A stretch of DNA of 32,187 nt, taken from the NCBI GenBank assembly GCA_910587355.1, contig CAJUKF010000033.1, positions 1 to 32,187 on the forward strand, read 5' to 3'. Below the pieces are notes generated by a model. The model ran no database searches. It was not told the DNA's origin and worked only from the letters and a program-made list of their open reading frames with translations. The translations under genes and the position numbers were made by a program. Within the stretch, counting starts at the first letter, position 1. Every line of letters starts with the position of its first letter. Shown piece by piece: positions 24,614 to 32,169 of the stretch. This stretch comes from an uncultured Muribaculaceae bacterium. Its GTDB lineage: Bacteria; Bacteroidota; Bacteroidia; Bacteroidales; Muribaculaceae.

Positions 24614-25975
24614 ATGTCCGAGTCAAAGAAAATATTTCTGACAGAAACCGACATTCCCCGTGCATGGTTCAATATCATACCTTCCATGCCCGAGAAACCG
24701 GCTCCTATGCTCAACCCCGCCACAAAGAAACCGCTGACGGCCGAAGACCTCTTCCCTCTTTTCTCTGAAGAGGCATCACGACAGGAAATGAATACCACCG
24801 ATTCGTGGATTGAAATACCCGATGAAGTACGCGATTTATATAAAATCTGGCGACCGACACCCTTGGTACGTGCCCGTGGCCTTGAAAAAGCTCTTGGCAC
24901 TGCCTGCCACATATATTTCAAAAATGAAAGTGTGAGTCCGGTAGGCTCCCACAAGCTTAATTCAGCCATACCTCAGGCATATTACTGCAAACAGCAGGGG
25001 GTGACGAACATCACCACTGAGACCGGCGCCGGGCAATGGGGAGCGGCATTGTCGCTTGCTACCAGAATGTTTGGCATCGACCTCGCCGTATATATGGTGA
25101 AAATCTCCTATAATCAAAAACCTTACCGCCGCTCTATAATGCAGACTTACGGAGCCGAAGTTATCGCCTCCCCGAGTATGTCGACCAAGGCCGGTCGAAA
25201 AATAATCACCGAACATCCCAATTATCAGGGTTCTCTCGGCACAGCTATCAGCGAGGCCGTAGAGCTGGCTATGTCTACTCCAAACTGCAAGTACGCACTG
25301 GGGTCTGTGCTCAACCATGTGGCACTGCATCAGACGGTAATCGGCCTCGAAGCCGAGAAACAGATGGAAATAGCCGGCGAATATCCCGATGTGGTGATAG
25401 GATGTTTCGGCGGCGGCTCCAATTTTTCAGGAATCTCATTTCCCTTCCTCCGTCATAATCTCAGCGGCGAGCGTCACAGCCGTTTCATCGCCGCCGAGCC
25501 TATGGCCTGTCCTAAACTGACGAGAGGCGCCATGCGCTACGACTACGGTGACGAGGCCGGCTATACACCTCTGATTCCAATGCTTACCCTCGGTCATAAT
25601 TTCGAACCGGCGAACATCCATGCCGGAGGTCTGCGATATCATGGTGCCGGAGCAGTGGTAAGCAGTCTGAAAGAAAACGGCCTGATTGATGCCGTTGATA
25701 TTCCGCAGCTCGAATCTTTCGAGGCTGCGACAGTCTTTGCAAAGAGCGAAGGCATCATTCCGGCCCCCGAATCGGCTCATGCCATTGCCGCTGCTATCCG
25801 CGAGGCACGTGCCTCCGACGAGGCCGGCACGCCCAAGACCATTCTTTTCAACCTCTCGGGCCACGGTCTGATTGATATGGCGTCGTACGACCGCTACTTC
25901 GCAGGCGACCTTGCCAATTACACAGTCTCCGACGAGCAGATTGCCGCAAATGTCGAGACGCTTCCCGAAGTCTGA
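24614..25975 (+). CDS. trpB: Tryptophan synthase beta chain, TrpB2 type (stand-alone)
   Basis: PLP enzyme joining indole and serine to form tryptophan. The 453-residue length, the N-terminal extension (IPRAWFNIIPSMPEKPAP) and the PTPLVRARGLEKAL block mark it as the longer TrpB2 class, not the roughly 400-residue TrpB1 that pairs with TrpA. The Schiff-base lysine is Lys114 in GSHKLNSA; the catalytic glutamate lies in TTETGAGQWG; the PLP-phosphate loop is GCFGGGSNFSG. No trpA or other trp gene is near; it is a single gene with its own promoter and terminator. TrpB2 proteins are thought to salvage free indole, relevant in the gut, or in some cases to act on other substrates. Confidence 0.93.
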   Translation: MSESKKIFLTETDIPRAWFNIIPSMPEKPAPMLNPATKKPLTAEDLFPLFSEEASRQEMNTTDSWIEIPDEVRDLYKIWRPTPLVRARGLEKALGTACHIYFKNESVSPVGSHKLNSAIPQAYYCKQQGVTNITTETGAGQWGAALSLATRMFGIDLAVYMVKISYNQKPYRRSIMQTYGAEVIASPSMSTKAGRKIITEHPNYQGSLGTAISEAVELAMSTPNCKYALGSVLNHVALHQTVIGLEAEKQMEIAGEYPDVVIGCFGGGSNFSGISFPFLRHNLSGERHSRFIAAEPMACPKLTRGAMRYDYGDEAGYTPLIPMLTLGHNFEPANIHAGGLRYHGAGAVVSSLKENGLIDAVDIPQLESFEAATVFAKSEGIIPAPESAHAIAAAIREARASDEAGTPKTILFNLSGHGLIDMASYDRYFAGDLANYTVSDEQIAANVETLPEV

Positions 25976-26026
25976 TGGCGTGCCCTTCTACTATCTGAAG
26001 ATATAAACATTACTGATAATCTCTGC

Positions 26027-26063
26027 CGGGCCGAGGTGTTGACAAGACCTCGGCCCGTTTTTT
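26027..26063 (+). terminator. Rho-independent terminator of trpB
   Basis: Perfect 11-bp stem (26027-26037 with 26047-26057), 9-base loop, then six T residues at 26058-26063. Classic intrinsic terminator, 51 bp after the trpB stop. Confidence 0.95.
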
Positions 26064-26151
26064 GTGATTTGCTTAAGAATTCCGATTAGTGGAGGGGTAC
26101 ATACAAAACAAATCTTCTCCGGCAGTTGTTTTAAACTAAAATATACCCTCT

Positions 26152-26607
26152 ATGAAAATGATTAGGAAACTCTTTCTCCTTCTGCCAGCAATCATGCTTT
26201 CGCTGTGCATTGTGGCTTGTAACGACGATGATGATGACGATTTCGCCGGCGTGAAAAATTTCAACGACCTTCCCAGGCAGGCCCAGGCTTTCCTCAATGA
26301 TTATTTCTCGACATACAATATATCGTCTATTACCATGTCGGACAACGGCTATGAAGTTAATTTCGACAACGGCACAGAAGTCGATTTTAATGCTCAGGGC
26401 ATATGGACGGATATTGACGCAGGACTTGGCTATTATGTGCCTTTTGAAATAGTGCCGCTTGGAATCTCGTCATATCTCAGCACGAATTTTCCCACTCAGA
26501 ATATAACGGAAATATCCCGCACCGTAACCGGAGGATATATCGTTGAACTGACCAATGATGCCGAACTTATATTCGATATCAACGGTGATTTTCTCGGTTA
26601 CGATTGA
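26152..26607 (+). CDS. Surface lipoprotein with two PepSY-like (DUF2874) repeats
   Basis: A 151-residue lipoprotein. The signal peptide ends in the lipobox IVAC, with Cys23 to be lipidated. Directly after it comes Asn and six aspartates (25-30), an acidic tract of the kind that directs Bacteroidota lipoproteins to the cell surface (lipoprotein export signal). The mature part has two repeats of about 50-60 residues: LPRQAQAFLNDYFSTYNISSI with DNGTEVDFNAQGIW, and LGISSYLSTNFPTQNITEI with TNDAELIFDINGDFLGYD. This is the PepSY-like putative beta-lactamase-inhibitor-like (DUF2874) pattern. Function unknown; binding or inhibition of an envelope enzyme is a common guess. It converges on the lipid operon with only 16 bp between stops. 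Confidence 0.85.
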   Translation: MKMIRKLFLLLPAIMLSLCIVACNDDDDDDFAGVKNFNDLPRQAQAFLNDYFSTYNISSITMSDNGYEVNFDNGTEVDFNAQGIWTDIDAGLGYYVPFEIVPLGISSYLSTNFPTQNITEISRTVTGGYIVELTNDAELIFDINGDFLGYD

Positions 26608-26623
26608 CAGCCGATTTCTTCAG

Positions 26624-27559
26624 TCACTTTTGATAATCTCCTTGCCGCAACTCCAATGTGAGTGTGCGGCATATTTTTTCGTGCCGCACAATCATATAGA
26701 CGAGCAAGGCGTTGAGCACTGTCAGCTCGAATATGAAATATAGCCAGGGCATCCCTGCGAACAACGAGATAAACAAGACAATGCACCGCCAGTTGAACGA
26801 CAGTATATTGGTATATTTCATCAGCGGAAGGCTTAGGCGGCAGAATTTGTGACGGAAGCTTTCGGGATAGCGTCCGTCAGGGAAGCCCTGGCGCAGTTCA
26901 CGGCGCAATGTCTGCATGGCCGGCGACATCACTTCCTGATTAGCCGTGTAATTGGCATAGAAATAAAGCACGAGTTTACGCCAGAAGTTGCCTTTCCACG
27001 GCATCTGGTGGTATTTCGCCCGTAAATCGTCGGTGCTGTCAAGCTCCGAGCCGTCCTCGCCCTTGAGGAAGTAGAGGTGGAACTGGCGGTAGTAGTCGGC
27101 CATGGCGGCCTGTTTCGCATGGCAGAGACCGGCTGTGGCCGCTATGAGCCATATCAGCCACGGATGTGCCATGAAAAACGGCGACGTGACATTCTCGCGC
27201 AGGCAGATGCACAGATAAATCGTGAAAAACCATATGTCGCCGCTCACGCCGTCGAGTATGCGACCGAGCGGCGAATACTGTTTTGTCATGCGGGCAAGCT
27301 GTCCGTCGGCGCTGTCGAATGAGTTGGCCCACACAAGCAGTAACATTCCTATGACGTTTATCCACAGTTCATTGAAATAAAATGCAATGCCTGCACCGAT
27401 GCCGAGAAATATCGAGGCTATGGTAATGGCGTTGGGAGTCACACCGAGTTTTTTTGCCAGACGAGCCCATGCATAGCCTATCGGACGGTAAAAAAACAAA
27501 TCGATATGTTCTTCGGTGTCAAGACTTTTGAGTGAATCTTTATATGAACTGCTTGCCAT
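26624..27559 (-). CDS. CDP-alcohol phosphatidyltransferase family protein, atypical active site
   Basis: A 311-residue membrane enzyme of the CDP-alcohol phosphotransferase family, which joins a phosphatidyl or similar group from a CDP donor to an alcohol. The frame opens at 27658 but homologous sequence begins near the ATG at 27557-27559. The signature is nearly complete: Asp82, Asp85, Gly86, Ala89-Arg90, Gly99, Asp103. However, the last aspartate, expected at 107, is Gly, and Asp sits at 108 (LDGVSGDIW). Several membrane spans lie before and after (about 41-78, 110-150, 255-295). The insert at about 160-230 is hydrophilic. It is the last gene of the lipid operon, 10 bp after the acyltransferase. 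Head-group substrate unknown. Confidence 0.85.
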   Translation of the reverse strand: MASSSYKDSLKSLDTEEHIDLFFYRPIGYAWARLAKKLGVTPNAITIASIFLGIGAGIAFYFNELWINVIGMLLLVWANSFDSADGQLARMTKQYSPLGRILDGVSGDIWFFTIYLCICLRENVTSPFFMAHPWLIWLIAATAGLCHAKQAAMADYYRQFHLYFLKGEDGSELDSTDDLRAKYHQMPWKGNFWRKLVLYFYANYTANQEVMSPAMQTLRRELRQGFPDGRYPESFRHKFCRLSLPLMKYTNILSFNWRCIVLFISLFAGMPWLYFIFELTVLNALLVYMIVRHEKICRTLTLELRQGDYQK

Positions 27560-27569
27560 GGCTGTTTTT

Positions 27570-28421
27570 TTACTTGTATTTGCGCAAATCGTAAGTCTTC
27601 TCGCGCAGATAGGCGCCGAGTTCGGCGGGATTTGAGCCGTGCGCGGCCTGTTCTTCAACGGAAACAGGCTTGCCGACGCTCACATGTATGGTAGTGCCGC
27701 ACTTGCGGAATACCTCCGAGGGCAGACGCAGCGAGCGTGCCGGCCAGCAGATATGACCTAAGAGATTGAAAAACCAACTGTTGGTGCCGTGGAAGTATAT
27801 GGGTATCACTGGCACTTTGGCACGGTAGATAATCTGAAGTATCGAATCCTGCCACGGGCGGTCCTGAAGCCCGTCGTGGAGTGTCGTCTTGCTCATGGCG
27901 CCGGCCGGGAAAAATCCTATGGGCTCACCGTTGCGCAGCTGCGATATGGCCTGACGTATGCCGGCGACGGACACGGCGCGTTTGGCAGGGTCGCTGCTCG
28001 CCGACTGGTCTACGGCTATGAAGTTGGGGCGCATGGCTGTGATTTTATTGAGAATCATATTCACCATTACGCGGTATTCCGGCCTGTACTGGCCTATGAG
28101 GTAAATCAAGGCAATACCGTCGAGAGCTCCGAACGGATGGTTGCTCACAGTGATGAAAGCTCCCTCCGGAAGATTGTCAAGCACTTCCTGACCATCGATG
28201 CGGAGTCTGATTTTAAATTCGTCGAAAAGCAGACGCTTGCAGAATTCCGGACCCGGGGTATCGCAGCAGTTGCGGTGCACGCGGTTCACTTTGTCCACTG
28301 CCAGAAGGCGGAGCACCCAGTTGGCGATTTTGGGATGTCCGTCAAGCGCCGGAATCATCTGCCGCAAGTCGTCGTAGTTGAGAACGTCGGGGCGTATTTC
28401 GTATTGTGAGTAATCTCTCAT
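27570..28421 (-). CDS. Lysophospholipid acyltransferase family protein (PlsC-like)
   Basis: A 283-residue glycerolipid-type acyltransferase. The catalytic motif is NHPFGALDG (His95 to Asp101, an HX5D spacing), as in the hemolysin/ornithine-lipid acyltransferase branch, not the HX4D of classical PlsC. The second substrate motif is GFFPAGAMSK, and VPVIPIYFHG follows. It probably acylates a lysolipid, or the amino or hydroxyl group of an aminolipid, at the inner membrane. The ATG overlaps the PAP2 gene stop (ATGA, 4 bp), so translation is coupled within the lipid operon. Confidence 0.88.
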   Translation of the reverse strand: MRDYSQYEIRPDVLNYDDLRQMIPALDGHPKIANWVLRLLAVDKVNRVHRNCCDTPGPEFCKRLLFDEFKIRLRIDGQEVLDNLPEGAFITVSNHPFGALDGIALIYLIGQYRPEYRVMVNMILNKITAMRPNFIAVDQSASSDPAKRAVSVAGIRQAISQLRNGEPIGFFPAGAMSKTTLHDGLQDRPWQDSILQIIYRAKVPVIPIYFHGTNSWFFNLLGHICWPARSLRLPSEVFRKCGTTIHVSVGKPVSVEEQAAHGSNPAELGAYLREKTYDLRKYK

Positions 28422-29365
28422 TTCTTTGGAGTGATATATGCCGTATACCGGTCGATGAACCGGCTGAAGGCTGGTATTTTCATGAAGCCGTATTCAAAGA
28501 GAGCCGTTCCGGCAAATGCCGTGGCTATGCCCAAGAGTACGTCGATGATATAATGATGCGAGGTATAAACTGCCGTGAACCATATGCCGAGGGTCACAAT
28601 GCCGAGTATCACTTTCCATATCAGGGGCGATTGGGTGCGGAAAGCATAAATCAGCGCCACCAGCGTATATGCCGAGTGCAGCGACGGCACGGCGGCGAAC
28701 ACATTGGAGTTGCGTGCGTAGAGGGCATCGAAAATGCCGAGACCTGTCATTGCGTCGAAGCGGCCGAGGCCGGCGGTCTCGCCGTGGGTGCCGGGAATCG
28801 CTTCAAAGCCGTACGAAGCCACATACCACGGCGGTGCGGCCGGATGAATATAGTAAATGGTGAATCCGAGCAGATTCACGAGCAGAAATACTATCGAGAA
28901 ATGTAAATATCCCTTACGTTTGCCGCTGAAATACAGCCATAGCCCATAGATTATAGGCAGCGGAACCCAGCAGAGATAGAATATACCGGCAAGGAAATCC
29001 ATCGCAGGCGTGTTGTGGAGCGCGAAGAATTCGTTCGGCGTGAGCCTTACGCCCTCGGCAGCGGCTATTCCGAAAAGACTCTTCTCGGTGTTATACAGCC
29101 CCTCCACGTCGACCGGATTGACTTCATAGTTGGGTACGATGTTCATCCAGTCGTACGATATGCCGAATATTATGAACGGCAGCAGGGCTATAATCAGCCT
29201 GCGTGTGGAGCCGCAGATGAAAAACAGTGCGAAAATCAGCACTGCCAGAAACACATGCTCCACCCTGAATCCCACGAACAGCGCTGTAACGACAAGCCAT
29301 ATGGCAAGCCCGGCGGCGCACCACAGAGCCTCACGGGCAGCTGGCAGTTTGCGTTCGGCCGTCAT
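28418..29365 (-). CDS. PAP2-superfamily membrane enzyme, inositol-phosphorylceramide-synthase-like
   Basis: A 315-residue polytopic protein with about six to eight membrane spans. The AUR1/PAP2 active site is visible: VPSLHSAYT (His230) and TSHHYIID (His271, Asp275). The loop with NIVPNYEVNPVDVEGLYNTE and the HPAAPPWY segment resemble AUR1-type inositol phosphorylceramide synthases. In transfer reactions of this type the head group of phosphatidylinositol is moved to ceramide. Context supports this, with a CDP-alcohol phosphatidyltransferase and a PgpA-like phosphatase just upstream. A simple lipid phosphatase is the alternative. It starts 3 bp after the phosphatidyltransferase stop and overlaps the acyltransferase. 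Confidence 0.82.
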   Translation of the reverse strand: MTAERKLPAAREALWCAAGLAIWLVVTALFVGFRVEHVFLAVLIFALFFICGSTRRLIIALLPFIIFGISYDWMNIVPNYEVNPVDVEGLYNTEKSLFGIAAAEGVRLTPNEFFALHNTPAMDFLAGIFYLCWVPLPIIYGLWLYFSGKRKGYLHFSIVFLLVNLLGFTIYYIHPAAPPWYVASYGFEAIPGTHGETAGLGRFDAMTGLGIFDALYARNSNVFAAVPSLHSAYTLVALIYAFRTQSPLIWKVILGIVTLGIWFTAVYTSHHYIIDVLLGIATAFAGTALFEYGFMKIPAFSRFIDRYTAYITPKK

Positions 29366-29368
29366 GCT

Positions 29369-30085
29369 TCAGCGGTTTTCGCGGTCTTTGGCTATGAGCT
29401 GGCGCTTTGCATAGCCCAGACGCGCAAATGTGGTGAGATTGGCGAATATGGCGATGATGCCCATTGCGCTTATGAGGATGATGTTCGGGTCGAATTCCGA
29501 CAGAGGGCTGATATTCACGCCTGTGATGCCGGTGGCAAGAGCGGAGACAGCTGTCACTACTACTCGCTCGGGGCGCTGCATGAAGCCGATTTTGCATTCT
29601 ACTCCCAGGCCTTCGGCGCGTGCGCGTGTGTAGCTCACCATTATGCTGCCTACCATGGCGAGGAAAGTGATAATAACGCCGCTAATCGAGCCGCAGCAGA
29701 AGAGAAAATATGTTATGCCGCCGAGAGTCAGCATCTCGCAGTAACGGTCGAGCACGGAGTCGTACATGGCGCCGAAAGAAGAAGCCATGTTGCCAAGTCG
29801 TGCCACCTGACCGTCAAGCATGTCGAAGAGCGAGAAACCTATAATCATCGCTCCGGCCCATATCAGCAGGCTCCAGTCGAGTATGCCTTCAGTCGACAGC
29901 TTGATACCGGCCCACATCATGACAGCGGCGGCTGCAGCATTGCCCAGGAATCCTACGGTCGTCACCATGTTCGGGGTCACGCCCATACGTATTAGCAGTC
30001 TTACAAAAGGATTGATAACCACATATATCCCCTGCTGCAGCCCGTTGCGGGCTTCCTTGGCTTTTTCTTTTACGTTTGCAGACAT
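29369..30085 (-). CDS. CDP-alcohol phosphatidyltransferase (phosphatidylinositol-phosphate-synthase-like)
   Basis: A 238-residue membrane enzyme with an intact CDP-alcohol phosphotransferase signature: Asp88, Asp91-Gly92, Ala95-Arg96, Gly105, Asp109 and Asp113. About six membrane spans are present. In Bacteroides a gene in this setting makes phosphatidylinositol phosphate from CDP-diacylglycerol and inositol phosphate; a PgpA-like enzyme then removes the phosphate. This member sits three genes from the operon start, between a GtrA-like protein and the IPC-synthase-like enzyme, the same company. Inositol phosphate as acceptor is inferred from context; phosphatidylglycerophosphate synthase is the alternative. 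Confidence 0.85.
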   Translation of the reverse strand: MSANVKEKAKEARNGLQQGIYVVINPFVRLLIRMGVTPNMVTTVGFLGNAAAAAVMMWAGIKLSTEGILDWSLLIWAGAMIIGFSLFDMLDGQVARLGNMASSFGAMYDSVLDRYCEMLTLGGITYFLFCCGSISGVIITFLAMVGSIMVSYTRARAEGLGVECKIGFMQRPERVVVTAVSALATGITGVNISPLSEFDPNIILISAMGIIAIFANLTTFARLGYAKRQLIAKDRENR

Positions 30086-30100
30086 TATTGTGTGATGAAT

Positions 30101-30637
30101 TTATTTTTCGTTGTTGGAAACTGTTTTTTCTTTATTGCCGCCTAAGACAGCGGTGATATATTTGTCGAATGGCATCGGACGGTATACCACATAGCGCTGC
30201 AGGGCGAAGTTCCAGAACCATGACACCATCAGGCTCACAAAGAGGCGTGTGCCGATGAAGTATACATTCTGATTGAAGCCAAGCGACTGCAGCCACTGCC
30301 AGTTCGACACTACATTGTAGAGCGCTTCGGTGCCGTAGCTGTTGAGCAGAAGGCTGCCCGTCCATACAAAGGCATATTTCACGACTACGGCGCGCCAGTC
30401 GACGCCTTGCGCGCGGAATGTGAATTTATAATTGATTATGCAGTTGATTACGCCTCCGCAGAAAGCTCCGCACGCAGTGGCCCAGAACGAGTCGAGCCCG
30501 GCGAGGGCGAAGAGGCAGAAGCATACTATGTAGTCGGTCCAGCTCGCGCACTGCGACGATACTATCGAGCGCAGATACGTGATTATAAGTGAATTGCTCT
30601 TAAGGAGCGTATCGCCGATTTCTTTAAGCGATTTCAT
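30101..30637 (-). CDS. GtrA-like membrane protein
   Basis: A 178-residue protein with four membrane spans in GtrA-family style. Recognisable parts are WTDYIVCFCLFALAGL, the CGGVINCIINYKFTF segment (the family's NYxxxRxxxF-like motif), and SWFWNFALQRYVVYRP near the end. GtrA proteins help move polyprenyl-linked or other lipid-linked sugars across the membrane; here a role in lipid flipping is possible but unproven. The frame can start at 30652, but the ATG at 30635-30637 gives a normal N-terminus (MKSLKEIG) and a shorter overlap (14 bp) with the upstream gene. The gene is 15 bp upstream of the phosphatidyltransferase gene. Confidence 0.82.
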   Translation of the reverse strand: MKSLKEIGDTLLKSNSLIITYLRSIVSSQCASWTDYIVCFCLFALAGLDSFWATACGAFCGGVINCIINYKFTFRAQGVDWRAVVVKYAFVWTGSLLLNSYGTEALYNVVSNWQWLQSLGFNQNVYFIGTRLFVSLMVSWFWNFALQRYVVYRPMPFDKYITAVLGGNKEKTVSNNEK

Positions 30638-31172
30638 GGGCGGGGAATACAAACAGGTAATTGATACATAAGATGATTATGGCCGAATAGATGCCGGCCA
30701 CGACATCGTCGGCCATCATGCCGTAGCCTCTCGGCAGTCGCTCGGTGACGCGGATGCCTAATGGCTTGAATATATCGAAGAAGCGGAAGAGTGCGAATGC
30801 CACCACAATCTCCCACCAAGGGCACAGAGCCACGCCTGCTACCGGTATCAGTGCTATCCACTGTCCGACGGTTTCGTCTATACATGCCACCACAGGGTCC
30901 TGGCCCCAGTATTTCTCGGCCTCGGAACTTGCCCACACGCCTACGATGCAAAATACCACCGATGCGGCGATAGTGACCCACACACAGGCTGCGGGCGACG
31001 CCCACAGATACAGTGGCAGCCACAGTATGATGCCCACGAGAGCTCCCCATGTACCGGGGGCCACAGGCAGAAACCCTGCGCCGAGCGACGTGGATATGAG
31101 GCGAGGGAGGAGAGGAAAGCGTTTGGTTGACCCTTCGGGCAGTTTGGTTGATTTACGGTATGGGGTTGACAT
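30624..31172 (-). CDS. PgpA-type phosphatidylglycerophosphatase / lipid phosphatase
   Basis: A 182-residue membrane phosphatase of the PgpA family. Motifs: LGAGFLPVAPGTWGAL (30-45), ACIDETVGQW (about 96-105, metal-binding acidic pair), FRFFDIFKPLGI (129-140) and MMADDVVAGIYSAI (152-165). The family dephosphorylates phosphatidylglycerophosphate. In the Bacteroides inositol-lipid cluster a PgpA-like gene is thought to dephosphorylate phosphatidylinositol phosphate, so the neighbours here suggest that role. It follows the ATP-grasp-like gene by 3 bp and overlaps the GtrA-like gene. Confidence 0.9.
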   Translation of the reverse strand: MSTPYRKSTKLPEGSTKRFPLLPRLISTSLGAGFLPVAPGTWGALVGIILWLPLYLWASPAACVWVTIAASVVFCIVGVWASSEAEKYWGQDPVVACIDETVGQWIALIPVAGVALCPWWEIVVAFALFRFFDIFKPLGIRVTERLPRGYGMMADDVVAGIYSAIIILCINYLFVFPAHEIA

Positions 31173-31175
31173 GGT

Positions 31176-32051
31176 TCAGATGCCTTTCAGCTTTTTTCGG
31201 ATTGACGACATCACCAGCCGCGCTATGACGGGAGCCGCTTCGGTGCGGCACGGAGCGAAACTGGGCCAGTCGTTGAAACTTACTATGACAGGAGTGCCCT
31301 CCGGAGTAATGATGCAGTCGCCTCCGTAGATTTTTATATCGAGTGTGTCGGCGGCTCTTGCGCAGAGCGAGCGTATTGCCTGTATGTCGAACGGCGGCGC
31401 CGACACATTACGCATCGACGACCCTTCAAAGCCATATTTGGCAAGCGTATCTTCCTGAGGAAGAACGCACAGAAAAAAATCAGTTCCCGCTACTCCGTAA
31501 AACTTCACGAGACGTCCTTCTACATGGCGGCTTATCACGGCGCGCTGAATACCGCGGAGGAAGAACTCCTGAAGCACCTCCTGTGCTTCTTCTGCATGGC
31601 GCACAAAAGTCACATCCTCTTTATGCATCGTGGGAGCGTCGCCGCGTTTAATCCAGCAGCGACTGATTTTCAATCTGTTGAGGGCTGCGCGTACTCCTTC
31701 GTTGGTACTTGCGGCTATGCTTTCGGGAAAAGCGATTTCCGAACCCGTGAAGATACGCATCATGCGCTCACGGGTGCAGTTCTCGATGCCGTAGCCCGAA
31801 TTTATCACAAGGGCACCGGCATCTTCCAGCTCCTGTAAACGCTCAACGGAGCGCTTCTCGCGGCACATTGCCAGTATGAAACGCTCGTTTACCGCGCCGG
31901 AGCAGAATTCCTCCTCGCTGTAGATATTCACTACGCAGCCTCGCTTTCTCAGCTGTTCGGCTACGCTGTTGAAGATGGCCGCATCGTGGCCGATATGGTT
32001 AGGAGAGAACGCGCCCGAGCGCATTATCCCAGCTATCGTTATTTCAGCCAT
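31176..32051 (-). CDS. ATP-grasp-like protein, first gene of the lipid operon
   Basis: A 291-residue protein with ATP-grasp features. Lys135 in CWIKRGD is a likely ATP lysine; RHVEGRLVKFYGV (175-187) holds Glu178 and Lys183; IYGGDCIITPEG (241-252) precedes the final metal-binding strand. That strand reads VSFNDWPSF, so the usual Asp/Glu-x-Asn is Ser258-Phe-Asn260. ATP-grasp enzymes join a carboxylate to an amine or thiol through an acyl phosphate. No partner substrate is evident; no signal peptide. Position at the head of an operon for inositol-type lipids is odd, since the Bacteroides cluster has myo-inositol-phosphate synthase there. It may act on a lipid head group or on a regulator of the pathway. 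Confidence 0.72.
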   Translation of the reverse strand: MAEITIAGIMRSGAFSPNHIGHDAAIFNSVAEQLRKRGCVVNIYSEEEFCSGAVNERFILAMCREKRSVERLQELEDAGALVINSGYGIENCTRERMMRIFTGSEIAFPESIAASTNEGVRAALNRLKISRCWIKRGDAPTMHKEDVTFVRHAEEAQEVLQEFFLRGIQRAVISRHVEGRLVKFYGVAGTDFFLCVLPQEDTLAKYGFEGSSMRNVSAPPFDIQAIRSLCARAADTLDIKIYGGDCIITPEGTPVIVSFNDWPSFAPCRTEAAPVIARLVMSSIRKKLKGI

Positions 32052-32080
32052 TGCAGAATTAATCGTTCATGATTGAAATG

Positions 32081-32111
32081 CAAATTTAGTAATTTATATC
32101 CGTCGCGCAAA
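32081..32111 (-). promoter_or_regulatory. Promoter of the seven-gene lipid operon
   Basis: Minus strand: TTTG (32108-32111), 19-bp spacer, TAAATTTG (32081-32088), a full match to the Bacteroidota consensus. Transcription would begin near 32075, about 24 bases before the first ATG. All seven genes follow with gaps of 15 bp or less or overlaps. Confidence 0.82.
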
Positions 32112-32169
32112 AAAAAACGACACTTTGTCACCTTCGCAGATTAAACAGGCAAGTGCGAAATTAGGAAAA

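Noticed and set aside
29015..29995. Plus-strand open frame of 326 codons opposite the lipid genes
   Set aside because: Spans two well-supported minus-strand genes and lacks protein-like patterns.
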